A stretch of 64,000 nucleotides of DNA from contig CAUEEP010000733.1 of NCBI GenBank assembly GCA_958450365.1, positions 2,314,001 through 2,378,000 on the forward strand, in the 5' to 3' direction. Shown piece by piece: positions 46,140-60,965 of the stretch (the first letter of the stretch is position 1; every line of letters begins with the position of its first letter). Source of the DNA: Mesorhabditis belari (taxonomy: Eukaryota > Nematoda > Chromadorea > Rhabditida > Rhabditidae). The notes under the pieces were generated by a model. It saw only the letters and a program-made list of their open reading frames with translations. It had not been told where the DNA came from and made no database searches. The position numbers and the translations under genes are program-made.

Positions 46140-47281
46140 GATCGATACACTGGCAATGGTTGTGAATATAAATTGTTCATCGGTCCACCAGCCGCTATTA
46201 AAGCTCATCCGGAGAGAAATTTCACCATCTACAGGTGATTTCCGTCTTTATCAGCTCTTGGCCATTAAATTGCTAATTTTTGTTAAATTTAGAGATGTGA
46301 ACGCATTCATTCCTCAAGATTTCACAAACACAAGAGATTTCAGCATTCTCGTACCACCCGGATGTGCTCCTAGTTTCGCGTTGACGTCAGTTGAAAGTGG
46401 ATTTCAGATTTCAGCTTTTGTTCTTTCTACTCGAATTTTGTCTCATACAATGCATTCTTTATTTCTGCATCAAAATGAGAGCAAAATTCAGTAGAATAAG
46501 AAAATTCTAAAAGCAAGATTTCGGGATTTTGATGTAATTTTCCAAATTTCGGGGCAAAACACGACAATTTGTGACGGCGAGACGTTTTTGATGAGTGACG
46601 GATTGATGAACCCGCATCGCTTTTCGCATCTTTGCACTGAATACACCAATTTGTTTTATCACTGTGGTGAGACTGTTTATTCATTGAATACCAATAAACA
46701 AAACAAATGATGAGTTACTTTTTAAAGTTTTCTACTATCAAATTTGTTTAGATGCACATCCAGTGAACATCACAGTCAACTTGATCTCAATCGATCCCGA
46801 GGGAGCTCTTTTTCTAACTTTCTACGATTTTGAGAATACGATTTGGACACAAAAGTTATTGTTGATTTAAACGAAAAGCTTATTTGCAAATTTAGTGTTA
46901 CTGACGCTCCACAAATTTTTCAGCAAGGAAAAATTCATGGCGTTCAGGTGAATCGTAAACAAATTTGTATAATACAGCTGATTCTCGATATAAAGAATGC
47001 TATTTTTGTCCTGATGAGACAAAATAACTGTACTTGTACTCTTGTACTTCTTTTTATTGACTAGCGATTGTATAAGACAAATGTTACCCTTATTTCAGCT
47101 CAACTATAAAGTAAATGGGGAGTGTGACTACGACATAATCGGATTCTTTTTGAAAATAACTGTGGAAAGAAGTGATGCACTTGTTCTTGATAACTCAACA
47201 ACTCTGCCAACAAAGAATTCATCAAAGAAAATCTCATTTATGGATTACTGTTTAATTTCAATCTTTTTATGGGTGTTATAA
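46140..47281 (+). CDS. CUB-like protein 4 with hydrophobic C-terminus
   Basis: Exons 46140-46234, 46293-46385, 46518-46666 and 46752 onward join in phase (NGCEYKLFIGPP, ILVPPGCAPSFALT, TTICDGETFLMSD, NITVNLISIDPEG). A last exon, 47099-47281, starts LNYKVNGECDYDIIGFF and ends in a short hydrophobic tail (YCLISIFLWVL*), suggesting a GPI signal or a membrane anchor. The link between about 46850 and 47099 is unclear; a 24-nt exon at 46924 is possible. No 5' signal exon was found. The module resembles genes 1-3, so this is probably the fourth member of the cluster. Confidence 0.45.
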
Positions 47282-47346
47282 AAGAAGAAAGTTCAGATTG
47301 AAGCTGTTTATGCAAGCACAAATCAAAAACGAGAACAAACCTTGTA

Positions 47347-47777
47347 CAGAATAGACCTGCTTAACGAGTCCGGGCAAAATTTTCAGAGAATCTGTCTCGC
47401 TCTTCGATCTTTTACTGCCCAAAGCACTTTCGAGCATGAAACCCAGTTCCCCCGCAAGCCCTTATTTTAGGCTTCGTTTTTATACCAAAAATAGCTAGGT
47501 TCTGTTTTGCCATTCTTTAGATTTCGATCAATCTTTCGTCGGACCCGATAAGAGTTCCGGACTTGATGAGCTTAACAAGTCCAGAAAAATTTCTGTCTAA
47601 AATGATCGAAATCTAAAGAATGAAAAACAGAACCTAGCCATGTTTAGTATCAAAATGTAGCCTAAAATAAGGGCTTGCGGGGAACTGAGTTTCATGCTCG
47701 AAAGAGCTTTGGGCAGTAAAAGATCGAAGAGCGATGCAGACTCTCTGAAAATTTTGCCCGGACTCGTTAAGCAGATC
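47347..47777. mobile_element. Foldback MITE, about 430 bp
   Basis: Ends CTGCTTAACGAGTCCGGGCA / TGCCCGGACTCGTTAAGCAG; arms about 190 bp with few mismatches and a short centre. Similar flanks beyond the ends suggest the arms may extend slightly further. Confidence 0.8.
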
Positions 47778-47931
47778 TAGTACATAGTTTAGCAGGAATT
47801 TAAGGCAAAAAAAATCCCGTTCATTCCGGTTTAAATCAGCCAAAAATCTAAAAAACAATGATTAAATCACTTAAAAAGTTACCTGACTTTTAAAGGAAAT
47901 TGGCCGAATTTTCGACCTTAAATCGGATACA

Positions 47932-49131
47932 TCAACAATGTAAATTTCTTGCATAAAAGTAAACATTCTCGCCAATATAATGCCTTTTAATTACGATCGC
48001 CAATGTGTAGATTCTCTTTTGAGCGCCGGAAATTCGCCTCTCGAAGCACGCTTTCCTCACAAATGGTTGCCAGTTTTCATTTCCATTGTAATGCTCACAA
48101 AGACACTCATGATCACCATCCAATTGCTTTTCATAGTACAATAAAGATTGAGCTTTTTCATAGAAATTCCTTACATTGTACAAGTCTTCTCTGATCCCCT
48201 TTTCGTAAATCAATAATTTGAAAGTTCCGTCCAAATTTTCACTTGGTATCCCATTTTCAAGTATACATTTGATTGATTCAAGGAAAATCTTTGTCTCAAA
48301 AGTCGCACAATGAATCCGTTCGATGTTGGTTTGCTTTAAAATCGGAAAAATCTTTGGAATCTCAATGTTGCAAAAGAAAAAGTGACAATTTCTCAAGTTT
48401 CGAATGATCCATTGAGAGAAAAGCTCGAAAATTTCCCCTTTCACGTTATCGATTTTCATTTGATCAAAGTAAATTGAGCAAATATCGGTGACTTCGACTT
48501 GAAAACTTTTCATTTGTTTCCATGCTTTTGGATGATCAGCATCAATTTTCATACGGCAAATTGAGCGAATCATTGGCAGATATTTGCGCAGATCAAATTT
48601 TTCTTCATCAAAAATTTTCTTTTCATTTTTAAGCTTAACTTCTTCAATGCAGAAATGAAGATTCAAATTTCGCCAACGACAAAATTTTCGAAAAATCAAA
48701 TCATTTTTTTCGATCCCTTTCAATAAATAGTCGGCTTCTTGAGATGCAAATTCATCTTCTTCTCTCAAAATTTTCACATCAATCCCCGTTAAAGTGTTTT
48801 CATGGGTAAATGAACGGATTTGATAGCATGAATCACTAAGATTATCGATTGTAATCCCATTTCGAATGAGTTGATTCCGTAAATATCTCGAAACTCTCAT
48901 CAATTTGAAATTTTCTTCAACATGAAGATGACGCAGAATGGCCAATCGAATTTCTGGAGGAAATCGCAAGAATGAAATCTTCGATTCACCAACACTTTCT
49001 TTCGATCTTCCAAAACGACGCCTGAGTTTCTCGAAAAAACCCATTTTCGATCGATAGATGTAAAATAGGAAAAGAATGAAAAATAAGAAGCCAATAAAGC
49101 ACATACTGAGCCATGTCGGAAGAGATAACAA
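47932..49131 (-). CDS. F-box-like protein with N-terminal membrane segment
   Basis: Single-exon gene, 399 codons if started at 49131. Residues 8-26 are strongly hydrophobic (MCFIGFLFFILFLFYIY), then a basic stretch and an F-box-like motif at about 55-90 (FLRFPPEIRLAILRHL...LMRVSRYLRNQL). A shorter start at 49044 (MGFFEKL) would remove the membrane segment. The remainder is divergent, as in other nematode F-box families, and ends in a Cys-containing region. It is only distantly similar to the three tandem paralogs. If the long form is used, this would be a membrane-anchored SCF adaptor. Confidence 0.6.
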   Translation of the reverse strand: MLSLPTWLSMCFIGFLFFILFLFYIYRSKMGFFEKLRRRFGRSKESVGESKISFLRFPPEIRLAILRHLHVEENFKLMRVSRYLRNQLIRNGITIDNLSDSCYQIRSFTHENTLTGIDVKILREEDEFASQEADYLLKGIEKNDLIFRKFCRWRNLNLHFCIEEVKLKNEKKIFDEEKFDLRKYLPMIRSICRMKIDADHPKAWKQMKSFQVEVTDICSIYFDQMKIDNVKGEIFELFSQWIIRNLRNCHFFFCNIEIPKIFPILKQTNIERIHCATFETKIFLESIKCILENGIPSENLDGTFKLLIYEKGIREDLYNVRNFYEKAQSLLYYEKQLDGDHECLCEHYNGNENWQPFVRKACFERRISGAQKRIYTLAIVIKRHYIGENVYFYARNLHC

Positions 49132-49139
49132 TCTTGCAG

Positions 49140-49867
49140 GTCATCTCGAAAAAAGCTTGGGAATTAATCAGATGTGAGCTTGGCTCGAGTCCAATTTATC
49201 CCGGGTGAACAAGAATTTTTCCAGTAATTGCTAGAAAATATTTCAAATTCTTCTCTGTTTGACAAACTCATTTCATTTCATTGAAAATCTCTTTAAATCC
49301 AGATTTTGATTCGTTCAAAACGATCTGATTTAACAAGTTTTTGAAAGCCAAATTTCTAAGCCAAGCAAAGGTTAAGTCAATTAATTTTCCGTAATTCAAT
49401 GCCAAATAGAATCGAATACAAGATTTTAAGGAAAATTTGATCGAATTCAATGGCAATTTTGAAATTCCAGGCTAATTTATGGTATTCTTTGAGCAAATTT
49501 TATCAATTGCGTTGTAATCATTCGTTTATAAGCTTATGTGGCCGGTGACTTTTGATAAACTAACATATCAAGTGCTAAGAGAAAGAGTAAAGTTGAGATA
49601 ATCGATTTAATTGGAAAACCAAGAGATAAAACTGAACAAAATTGTACGCTTTGAAAGTAAACCATTGATTGGTTGCCTGCAGAACTTTTTCTGAAATGAC
49701 TTTTAAGAATTGGTAGCTTTGACTCTTGTTGCAGCTGATTTTACAATAAAACCTGTTGAACTTGTTCGTCAAAGGTCATGCTGTTTATTGATAGAGCAAG
49801 ATCGGCAACTAACTTCAAACAAGCCAACACGAGATCACAATAAAGTTGAAAAAGAATTTAATTTTGG
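49140..49867. other. Intergenic, no feature seen
   Basis: AT-rich spacer between the 5' end of the F-box-like gene and the 3' end of the SPT gene. Open frames are short and unsupported. Confidence 0.5.
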
Positions 49868-53693
<3,826 letters not shown>

Positions 53694-53699
53694 TTAACA

Positions 53700-54740
53700 A
53701 ATGTTTAACAAATCCATAATACGCAACAATTTAGCTTACTCCAAGATAGGTGAAAACTAGTCGGTTAAAGTGTACCCTGAGAGTTACTATGTCTTTTTGA
53801 TATACCTGTTCATTTCTTGGTTCATCCGAATGTTTCAAAATGCCAGTTCTTGTAGTCAGTTGCCTAGTACTGGAGTTAAGATCAATGAAATGGCTAAAGC
53901 CAAACCTGGTCATTCTTAAAAACAAAATAAAATAGTCAGTTTGAGAAATTCAAAGTGTTCGTGGCAGAAATGTAAAAGAAGTGAGATGAAAGGAATACGC
54001 TGTTCACACATTTCCCTTTCGCTTTTCCTCCTTTTCTTAGCTTAGCCTCTTTTCCTTTTTTATTCATCACTCCAAAAAAAGAAACGATAAAGATAACATT
54101 GGCAAGGTTTTTAGGCTCTTTCTTGCCGTGCCGTGACTCGTCATTAATGGAGCTAAACCAAGAAGGTGAAAAGCTTTCTGATTTCTGATTCGTAGTAAAA
54201 AAGTTGTGGAAAAAGTGATCAGAAGTAGAAACAGATCAGAATTTACACGCAAAAAGCATTGTGAAACATTTTTTGCACTTTTAGTCACACAAAATTTTTG
54301 TGAACTTTTAAAAATCACAAAAGGTGGTACAGTTTGCGTTTTTTCCATCACAAAGTTTCAGTCAATTTTTCAATTTCAACTTCAACAATATGATTTGCCT
54401 GTTTCTGTGCAAATTTCCATGACTCGTTCACTCATTTTTTTCTCCAAATCTCTCAAATCCTTTTTTGAGATCGAAAGATTGATATAAACAAAAGTGGAAC
54501 ACCCAAAAAACCCCCACTTATCATTGATCAAATGGAAAATCTTTTCTATTTTTGACTTTTGCTTTCTTATCGTTTTCTGATGATGAGGCGGCTGAAGGTT
54601 TGCTGGTTATCAAATTCTATGATTCATCAGGGCAAAGTTTTACGTTTCACAACCAACGCACTTTTACAACTCAAACGATAATGTCATTTGACAACAAAGA
54701 TGCAAGATATTCTTAAGTTTACTGACAAAAAAAAGAATAA
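53700..54740. other. Intergenic, no feature seen
   Basis: Upstream region of the SPT gene; AT-rich with unsupported short frames. A small self-complementary stretch is present near 54290-54350 but no clear element. Confidence 0.4.
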
Positions 54741-54746
54741 ATTCAG

Positions 54747-55376
54747 CGAGCTGCCAAACATGCTCAAAAACAGATCCTCCCGATGTTGCAAGCTTCAGCA
54801 AAGATCGGACAGGTTGTGTCTTGAGGAGCCAAAAGTGTATCAATTTAGAAATCTAACAAGTGGCTGCTTGATCCGGAAAATCACTTGCAATCGCCGAAAC
54901 TATGTGGTGAGTAAGTCTTGAACTTAATTCACTTAAACTGGTTTACAAACATTCTTAAGCCGAAACTAGCAACTATTCTCTATTCAGATCTACCGTTCAC
55001 CCAACGAAAAGCCAAGCTGACCCAAACTTGGTACTCGAGTGCAACAAGGACTCAAAATGGGTGATAAGAGATGAAGAATGGATCGTTGATAGTGTTGATT
55101 GTCATAACTCTACCCAACCGGTTTGCTTTTTTAGCAAAACCACCAAAACCAAACTTTAGAAAAAGCCATAAACAGTGTGTGTGCTGAGCAAAGAATCGGG
55201 AATGTGCTTGTAAGATTTAACTTTGGTTTTAACAATTTTTCACATCTAGAACTTATATGCCAAGCTGATAATGCAGCCAAAGAATGCAAAGAATTTGTTG
55301 ATGGAGGATGTGGAGGAAATGGGAATCGATTCAGGACTAAAAATGAATGCGAAAGCGCGTTTTCGGAAAAGGATTG
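54747..55376 (+). pseudogene. C6/DUF281-like and Kunitz-like secreted gene remnant
   Basis: After TTCAG at 54746 a frame reads CQTCSKTDPPDV...GCVLRSQKC, then stops; another frame continues GCLIRKITCNRRNYV to a donor at 54906. The exon 54988-55120 reads NLVLECNKDSKWVIRDEEW with SVDC, like the end of a C6/DUF281 domain. Further on, to the stop at 55374-55376, is the second half of a Kunitz domain (AKECKEFVDGGCGGNGNRF, RTKNECES) with its last Cys replaced by Phe. The first half of the Kunitz domain appears in a different frame. The frame changes and lost Cys suggest a decayed gene, though missed short introns cannot be excluded. Confidence 0.45.
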
Positions 55377-55953
55377 ATCGTTTGAAAGAATAAATTTTAC
55401 ATTCAAATTCGTTTCAAAACAGAAATTACCTCATTTTCTGTTCTCGTCTAACTGAATCTGTTCTGACTAGAAGATGAATAGAACAGATGAATATGGCTAA
55501 CGATAGTTTAACAATTTGAAGATAGTGCTTAAATTCAGATTTGTCATTCAAACTTTACTAGAGATAAGGTTACAACTCAATTTAAACTTAAAAACTCGAA
55601 AAAGCAAAGGAAAAGAGACGGAAAAGACCAGTCACTGTTAGAAAGATTTTTGAATACCAACTCCAGTATATCACTGCAGTGAAAAGTGATCATTTTTCTA
55701 GTATTATTCAGCACAATCTGAAAAATCTTATATCTTTTAGCATTCGTTTTGCTTGCTGTTCTCGGTAATGATGTGGAAAAAGGTTTGATCACCATAGTCC
55801 AATCCATGGTTCTTATTTTACACCAGTACCATTCAATAAACAAAGCTTTTTCTTTTTTCATTGAGGTGTTGACTAATTGAAAAAGCTCCAAACACTGTTT
55901 CTTAAATTTTAACCGACATTTTAAAACACAATCACAATGTTTTATTTGCAGAT

Positions 55954-56938
55954 TCTCACTGCTGGTCATTGCTTGTTCTGAACAAATGGCAATAAATCTG
56001 TGTAAGGAGGTAACTTGGAGAATATTAACCTCAGCTAAACGTTGGCGTCTTAAACGCAGGCAACTGCAGTTAGAGAACTAATAGATTAAAGCTAGATAGT
56101 GTTACCAAATTTGATGCTTAAGCTGTATTCAAAAGAAGGTCAAGTTCTCTGCTTCCTAGCAAGAAATCCGATTTTCGGCACAAACCATCTCAGCCCAGCT
56201 ACTCAACTACAGATTTCCTTATCTAACTTTATTTACGATCTTTAACGTCTACTTGTTGCTGACGACTGCTGACGGCATGAAGAATAAAGTTGGCCATTTG
56301 AAAGACAAAACGAAAGCATTAATTGATTGGATATCAAATGATTTAGCCCACGTGCAGGTAAACTTTACTATACTGAAACATGGATACAAATAAGATTAGC
56401 TCACTGCTTCTTTAATTCACGACCGGGGTTGGACCAATACTATTGGTGTATAGCAATGGCAGAATTTTGGCAAGTAATCGGTCGATGATCGTCGCTGGAT
56501 GGGGATCGATCAGCACACGTTTGTTAGCTGACATAATTCTAGCGAGACAGATACTACTATTGAAAAATGGCGATAATCAAATTCATGATCATACTACTCC
56601 TACAGTTGACCATTAAATCATTTTTACGCAAATCCTAGAGCTTAAATTTTTCCTAATCTTAAACTTAATTTATTACAGAACTTGAAACTGTTGTAACAGT
56701 TTAAGAAAAATCAGAATAATTTCTCAGCTGACAGTTGTCGATGAACTACAAGCAGTGCAGATGAAATTTTATTTGAGAAATGAATGCAAACGGTAAATAA
56801 ATGCTTTCGACGACAATTTGTCATCTTAAAGCTAGTAAAATTTAAATCCAGGCCGCCTTTTTGTCATCGATCTCGTTTTGATTGGAGTGGTAGGAATCGG
56901 CAGAATTTGCAATTGCTCTTATCTCAATGGGAATCCGG
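55954..56938 (+). pseudogene. Trypsin-like (S1) protease remnant without the catalytic Ser exon
   Basis: S1 landmarks occur in order on the plus strand: ILTAGHC (His, exon from 55954 after TTGCAG), SNDLAHVQ (probable Asp site, ends 56357 with GTAAAC), IVAGWGS (about 56488-56508), VVDELQAVQMKFYLRNEC (56728-56792) and LFVIDLVLIGVVGIGRIC with NGNPG (56852-56938). The exon that should carry GDSGG is absent: only 59 nt of intron separate the last two pieces, and their phases disagree. Several pieces also need frame shifts to join. Probably a pseudogene; a non-catalytic homolog is less likely. The following 56939-57220 shows nothing. Confidence 0.45.
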
Positions 56939-57220
56939 GTGAGCTCAAGTGTTAATTCTAGAACTGATTAACCGGAACAAATCAGGCTCAAGGTCGAATC
57001 TTACCGCTAAAGTAACCCCAATTACCGAATCAATAGTCACCAATCTTCACTAATGTTTCTTTTGACATAACTTTTTATTATCAAATTTAAAAGATCATTT
57101 ACACAAATCCCGTCTTGTTTATTCATTCAAACAGCTTTTTGGCCAGTGATAACATCTTTCTGAAATTGAATTGAGTTGAATTTTTTGATAATTTTAATAA
57201 TTTTGGTAATTTTAGATATT

Positions 57221-58411
57221 TCAAAGTAAACCTGTTAATGAATCGCGCATTTTTCTTTTCAACCAATCATTAGTTCTTGGAAAAACTCGCATTAAAACCA
57301 GAAAATGGTAATCGTCATGTTGATCTTGGAAAAGGTTTACTTTCAAGCAAAAATTACGATATCTGTCACAGGTAAAGAATAAATATTGCTCAAAATTCTG
57401 AGCTTTAATTACTCCTTTATGTGATAATTTGACGCGAGATGGGAATTCAGCTTCAGCAAAATCTCTTTCGATATCGGCTTCAAAAAATTGATAAAATCTT
57501 TTTAAACTCTCAACAAAATTTAGAAAAATTTGTTTGCCATTCGTTTCACCATCGAATTCCCGCTGAAGAGAATCTTCCGTAATTCTTAAGTTCAATTCAA
57601 CCATTACAGTTTCATTTTGAAATGTAAATCCATCAGATACAAGATTTTTGATAGTATGTCTAAAATGTTGAAAATCATCAGTTCGAAAGCGTAACTCTTT
57701 GGCATTTGATTGAAAAAGTGTATCCCAAAAGAGGTGGCGATCGCTTGTCCAAGAAAGCACATTACAATTGCTGAGATTTTGCGTAAGAAAAATCTCTGCA
57801 ACATTATTTTCAATGTTTTCATCTCTTTCATTCATTGTGTAATGAAAAAGATCGAGAATTTTTGGTTGAAAATTTCCGAGCACCGATCTGCTCAATTGAA
57901 AATAGCCAGTGTCTAGCTTGAGAAAGGAAATCGGTCGGCTTTTTGGCAAAAATCCGATCTCTGAAAATAAGCACTCAATTTTTCGATTTGATCTCCTCCA
58001 CGCGAAATCCGGATCATCAAAGTTGATGTCAATTTTGCGAACGAAACGAATTTCTCGGAATATGTGCCAAACTCGTTGAAAAGTGATCGTTTCAGGGGAA
58101 AACTCCATTTTACTTCCAACACTCAGTCTACATCGATCATCGAAAGCTTGAAGATTCCAAGTATCTTCACCGTTTTTGTAAGCAATTTGAATACAAAACA
58201 CTGTTCCACCAAGATCACAATTTTCATAATTCACACCAAAAGCTAGTGAGAATTCCCAAATTTTGCGTAAAAAGACTCCATTTTCTAAGATATGTTGTCG
58301 AAATTTATGATTAACTTTGAGAAATTGTAAAGCTTCATCGGTTCTAATATGTTGCTGAATTAAAAGTCTTAACTCATAGGGAAAAGAGGAGAATTTGATT
58401 TGTTTTGCCAT
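57221..58411 (-). CDS. F-box-like protein
   Basis: Single-exon gene; 396 codons from the Met at 58411 (MAKQIKFSSF), which I prefer because the F-box-like motif starts right after it (SSFPYELRLLIQQHIRTDEA, then LKVNHKFRQHIL). An in-frame ATG 69 nt upstream also exists. The body is divergent and contains the alternating charged and aromatic blocks seen in the tandem paralogs (VWHIFREIRFVRKIDINF compares with IWELLNEIRDCRDITMDL), so it belongs to the same broad family. Likely SCF substrate adaptor; substrate unknown. Confidence 0.65.
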   Translation of the reverse strand: MAKQIKFSSFPYELRLLIQQHIRTDEALQFLKVNHKFRQHILENGVFLRKIWEFSLAFGVNYENCDLGGTVFCIQIAYKNGEDTWNLQAFDDRCRLSVGSKMEFSPETITFQRVWHIFREIRFVRKIDINFDDPDFAWRRSNRKIECLFSEIGFLPKSRPISFLKLDTGYFQLSRSVLGNFQPKILDLFHYTMNERDENIENNVAEIFLTQNLSNCNVLSWTSDRHLFWDTLFQSNAKELRFRTDDFQHFRHTIKNLVSDGFTFQNETVMVELNLRITEDSLQREFDGETNGKQIFLNFVESLKRFYQFFEADIERDFAEAEFPSRVKLSHKGVIKAQNFEQYLFFTCDRYRNFCLKVNLFQDQHDDYHFLVLMRVFPRTNDWLKRKMRDSLTGLL

Positions 58412-58654
58412 GCATTGAATAAAGTGAACACAATGAGTGAGTGAAAACTCGTTATCAAAGTGGTAAACGGGGGAATTCAAATGTGTTGACTCGTTGTATG
58501 ACTTCCGGTCAATCTCTACGAGTTTGTAAACAATTGAAAAATTGCATTTGCCTATCTTTTTGTTTTCAAATAGTTGAAATTCTCTTTTTCTTTCAAATGG
58601 ACAAAATAAATATGAGCAACAACAATGATAACAATGCCCAAGTTCATTATTTCA

Positions 58655-59314
58655 TTATTTTTCATCAACAGAAAAGTTTCCATTACATTGCAAAGAGCTC
58701 ACTTCATAAATCCCAAGCTTTGGCTCATCATAGAGCCATCGGCTGAACTCATCGCACCACATATTGATGTCTGCAGTTGTCATCTCAATTCCGCCATCAT
58801 TGATCTGTGATTTGTTCAGATTTAGCTATTTATGTTGAGTCAATTTAATCCTTCAAGGATGACTCACCGAAATAAACGCTGCTAAACCTTTGATACACTT
58901 CGTTGGATTCACAAGTTAGACGCTGAATCAAGTAATTGAGGCAAATATTGCTGCCGAAACTGAAAGCAATTTTAATTTGATAGGAATTAGTTTAAAAATT
59001 GCACTGACAGTCAAAAGTCTTTTGTCCTAAGTCATTCCAGTGTTCATTCGAAGAGAATTGAGAAACGTATGGCCACATGGGGGACGCAGTTGTGACAATT
59101 GCTGGAGTGTTGAATGAACATTGACAAGATGGAAGAGTGGTGGTAGTAATTAAGCCTTTAGAAAATATAGCAAACTAAAGAACCACCTAAAACTGATGCG
59201 TCTAACAATAAGCCAGAAAGTTCTCGTATACTTTTGAAGGTCTAACTGTCTAGGTACTGACTTACCAGTCGCTGCAACCACAGAGACAAGAACTGGGGAA
59301 AGCAAGAATGACAT
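58655..59314 (-). CDS. Secreted Cys-containing protein, unknown family
   Basis: Exons 59314-59266, 59155-59005, 58959-58868 and 58770-58655 join in phase into 135 codons. A signal peptide (MSFLLSPVLVSVVAAT) precedes a mature part with seven Cys, including SCQCSFNT, FDCHFGSNICLNYL, RLTCES, MWCDEF and SLQCNG. The Cys/Trp/aromatic pattern resembles nematode DUF19-type secreted domains but I am not certain. The acceptor for exon 4 (CTGCAG at 58776-58771) was chosen because it alone keeps phase. Confidence 0.6.
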
Positions 59315-59713
59315 TTGTACTTATGCCAACAAAATGTGCTGCTTGAATATCAGAATTTCTCAAGTTCTTATATAGCAACACTCTTTGAAAAGCTTTTCAT
59401 TAAAAATCGTGGCAGTTTTAGAATTTTGTGGCAGGATTTTTGGTCTGAAACTTCAGCCACTCTTTAAAGAAGTACAAAATTAGTTTTTTAGAGAGTTCAT
59501 TGTATAGCAGAGCAACCGATCAACCAACTTTTTGAATGGCTTTTTGTCAAAAAGCAAGACATTTATTGCATTTTGACACTCTTGAGATTTTCTGACTGGA
59601 GTTTGAAAGTTTAAGTTTTTGTAAAAGTATCTGGCATTTGTAAAAGTTTTATTTACATGAACAAGAAGTAGCATTATCAGAAAGAATTATTAAAGAGTTT
59701 TTTATTCTTGTGT

Positions 59714-60256
59714 TTATTTTCCGAATCCGAATCCTCCCCTTCCCATTCCGCCGAATCCACCGCGTCCCCCATAATATTGTTGTCGCCCATAGTATTGCTG
59801 TCCACCTCCCCATCCACCGCGATTCATTCCACCGTACATGTTCCCTCTACCATACATGCCCATGTTACCGAAGCCGAATTGACTGAAAAATTATATGACT
59901 TCTTTTTTGACAAAAGCAGGCATGTTATTAAACTAAAATGTTAAAGTCAAGCCTTGAAATCGTTTTCATATACTTGTTCTTGAGCTTGTCCTTGAATCTG
60001 CAATCGGAATCAACTGTCAACTCTAAGCTAGGTTTTTGGCCTTTTGGATTGAACATCTCCGTAGTTGACTTTCATGAAAACTACCGTGTTTTAAACGTGT
60101 TAACGTTAAAACACGTGTTACGTTTTTTAAATCTACCGTATTTCCAATATTTTTTATCTGATCTATGGGTTTTTGCTGAAGCTTTAGATTTTTTAGAGAA
60201 ACTCACGCATTGACGAGAGCGAGCAAACAGACGAGAACCACCGCTAATAGTTTCAT
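59714..60256 (-). CDS. Gly/Tyr-rich antimicrobial-type peptide
   Basis: Two exons, 60256-60207 and 59882-59714, in phase, 72 aa. Signal peptide MKLLAVVLVCLLALVNA, then a mature part of repeated GGxG, GMYG, QQYYG and RGGFG units, like the caenacin/neuropeptide-like antimicrobial peptides induced in nematode epidermis. Upstream on the minus strand is a good TATA element (ATATAAAAG, about 60301-60310). The 324-nt intron is long for the window and contains a small hairpin (AACGTGTTAACGTTAAAACACGTGTT region). Antimicrobial role is inferred from composition only. Confidence 0.75.
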
Positions 60257-60965
60257 TTTTGTTGAGAGTAACTTTGGGGAGATTTTAGCCCGTTTTTTTG
60301 ACTTTTATATTTATTCCTATCCGAAAATGAAAAGAAAAAAATATCCCTGAAAAAAAGAGCAGTAAAAAGAGGGTTTTTTTTCTGCGGCGAATCAAGGTCA
60401 GACAACTTCTCCCGAAACTTTCACTTGTGCCAAGATAACATCACAGGTTCAGGTTTTATACCGCAAAATGCTAGAAATAGTTTTCAAATTGTTTGGAAAA
60501 ACAAAATTGCACAAGTGTTAGTGCAAGCTGAGTAAATTTTATGGCATTCATACACAATTTTCCTTCTTTACCAGAGCTTTTTAATACCCAATCCTCTTGA
60601 AATATTCTTTTTTCGCCATCAAAATCCAAGTCCAAAAGAAAAAGGTGAACAGGTGAATAAAATCAATTTTCAGCTGAAGTGATAAGCTTCCAGCTAGAGT
60701 GATAAGCTTGCAGTGGGAATTTTATTACCAAACACATTCTTCAAAAAGAACAGAGATTGGTAGCTGTTTGCCAAAGCAATTTTTGTTTAAAACGAAATTG
60801 CTGATGCTGATGATTGAAATGAAACAAGCGAAACAGAAAGTACCGAATGTACTTTGTTTTTGCGGAAACTCAATTTTGGGCTATGGTTTTAAACCAAAAG
60901 AAATCAAATTATGCGCACAAAACCCACGGAAATGATTCAAGAAAGTTTATTTCCGAAATCATTTC

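Noticed and set aside
55577..55969. 130-codon open frame on the minus strand
   Set aside because: It overlaps the trypsin-like exons on the plus strand, has no domain or signal peptide and no splice context.
59938..60213. 91-codon plus-strand frame with a hydrophobic start
   Set aside because: It lies inside the intron of the Gly/Tyr-rich peptide gene on the other strand and overlaps its signal exon; no further support.
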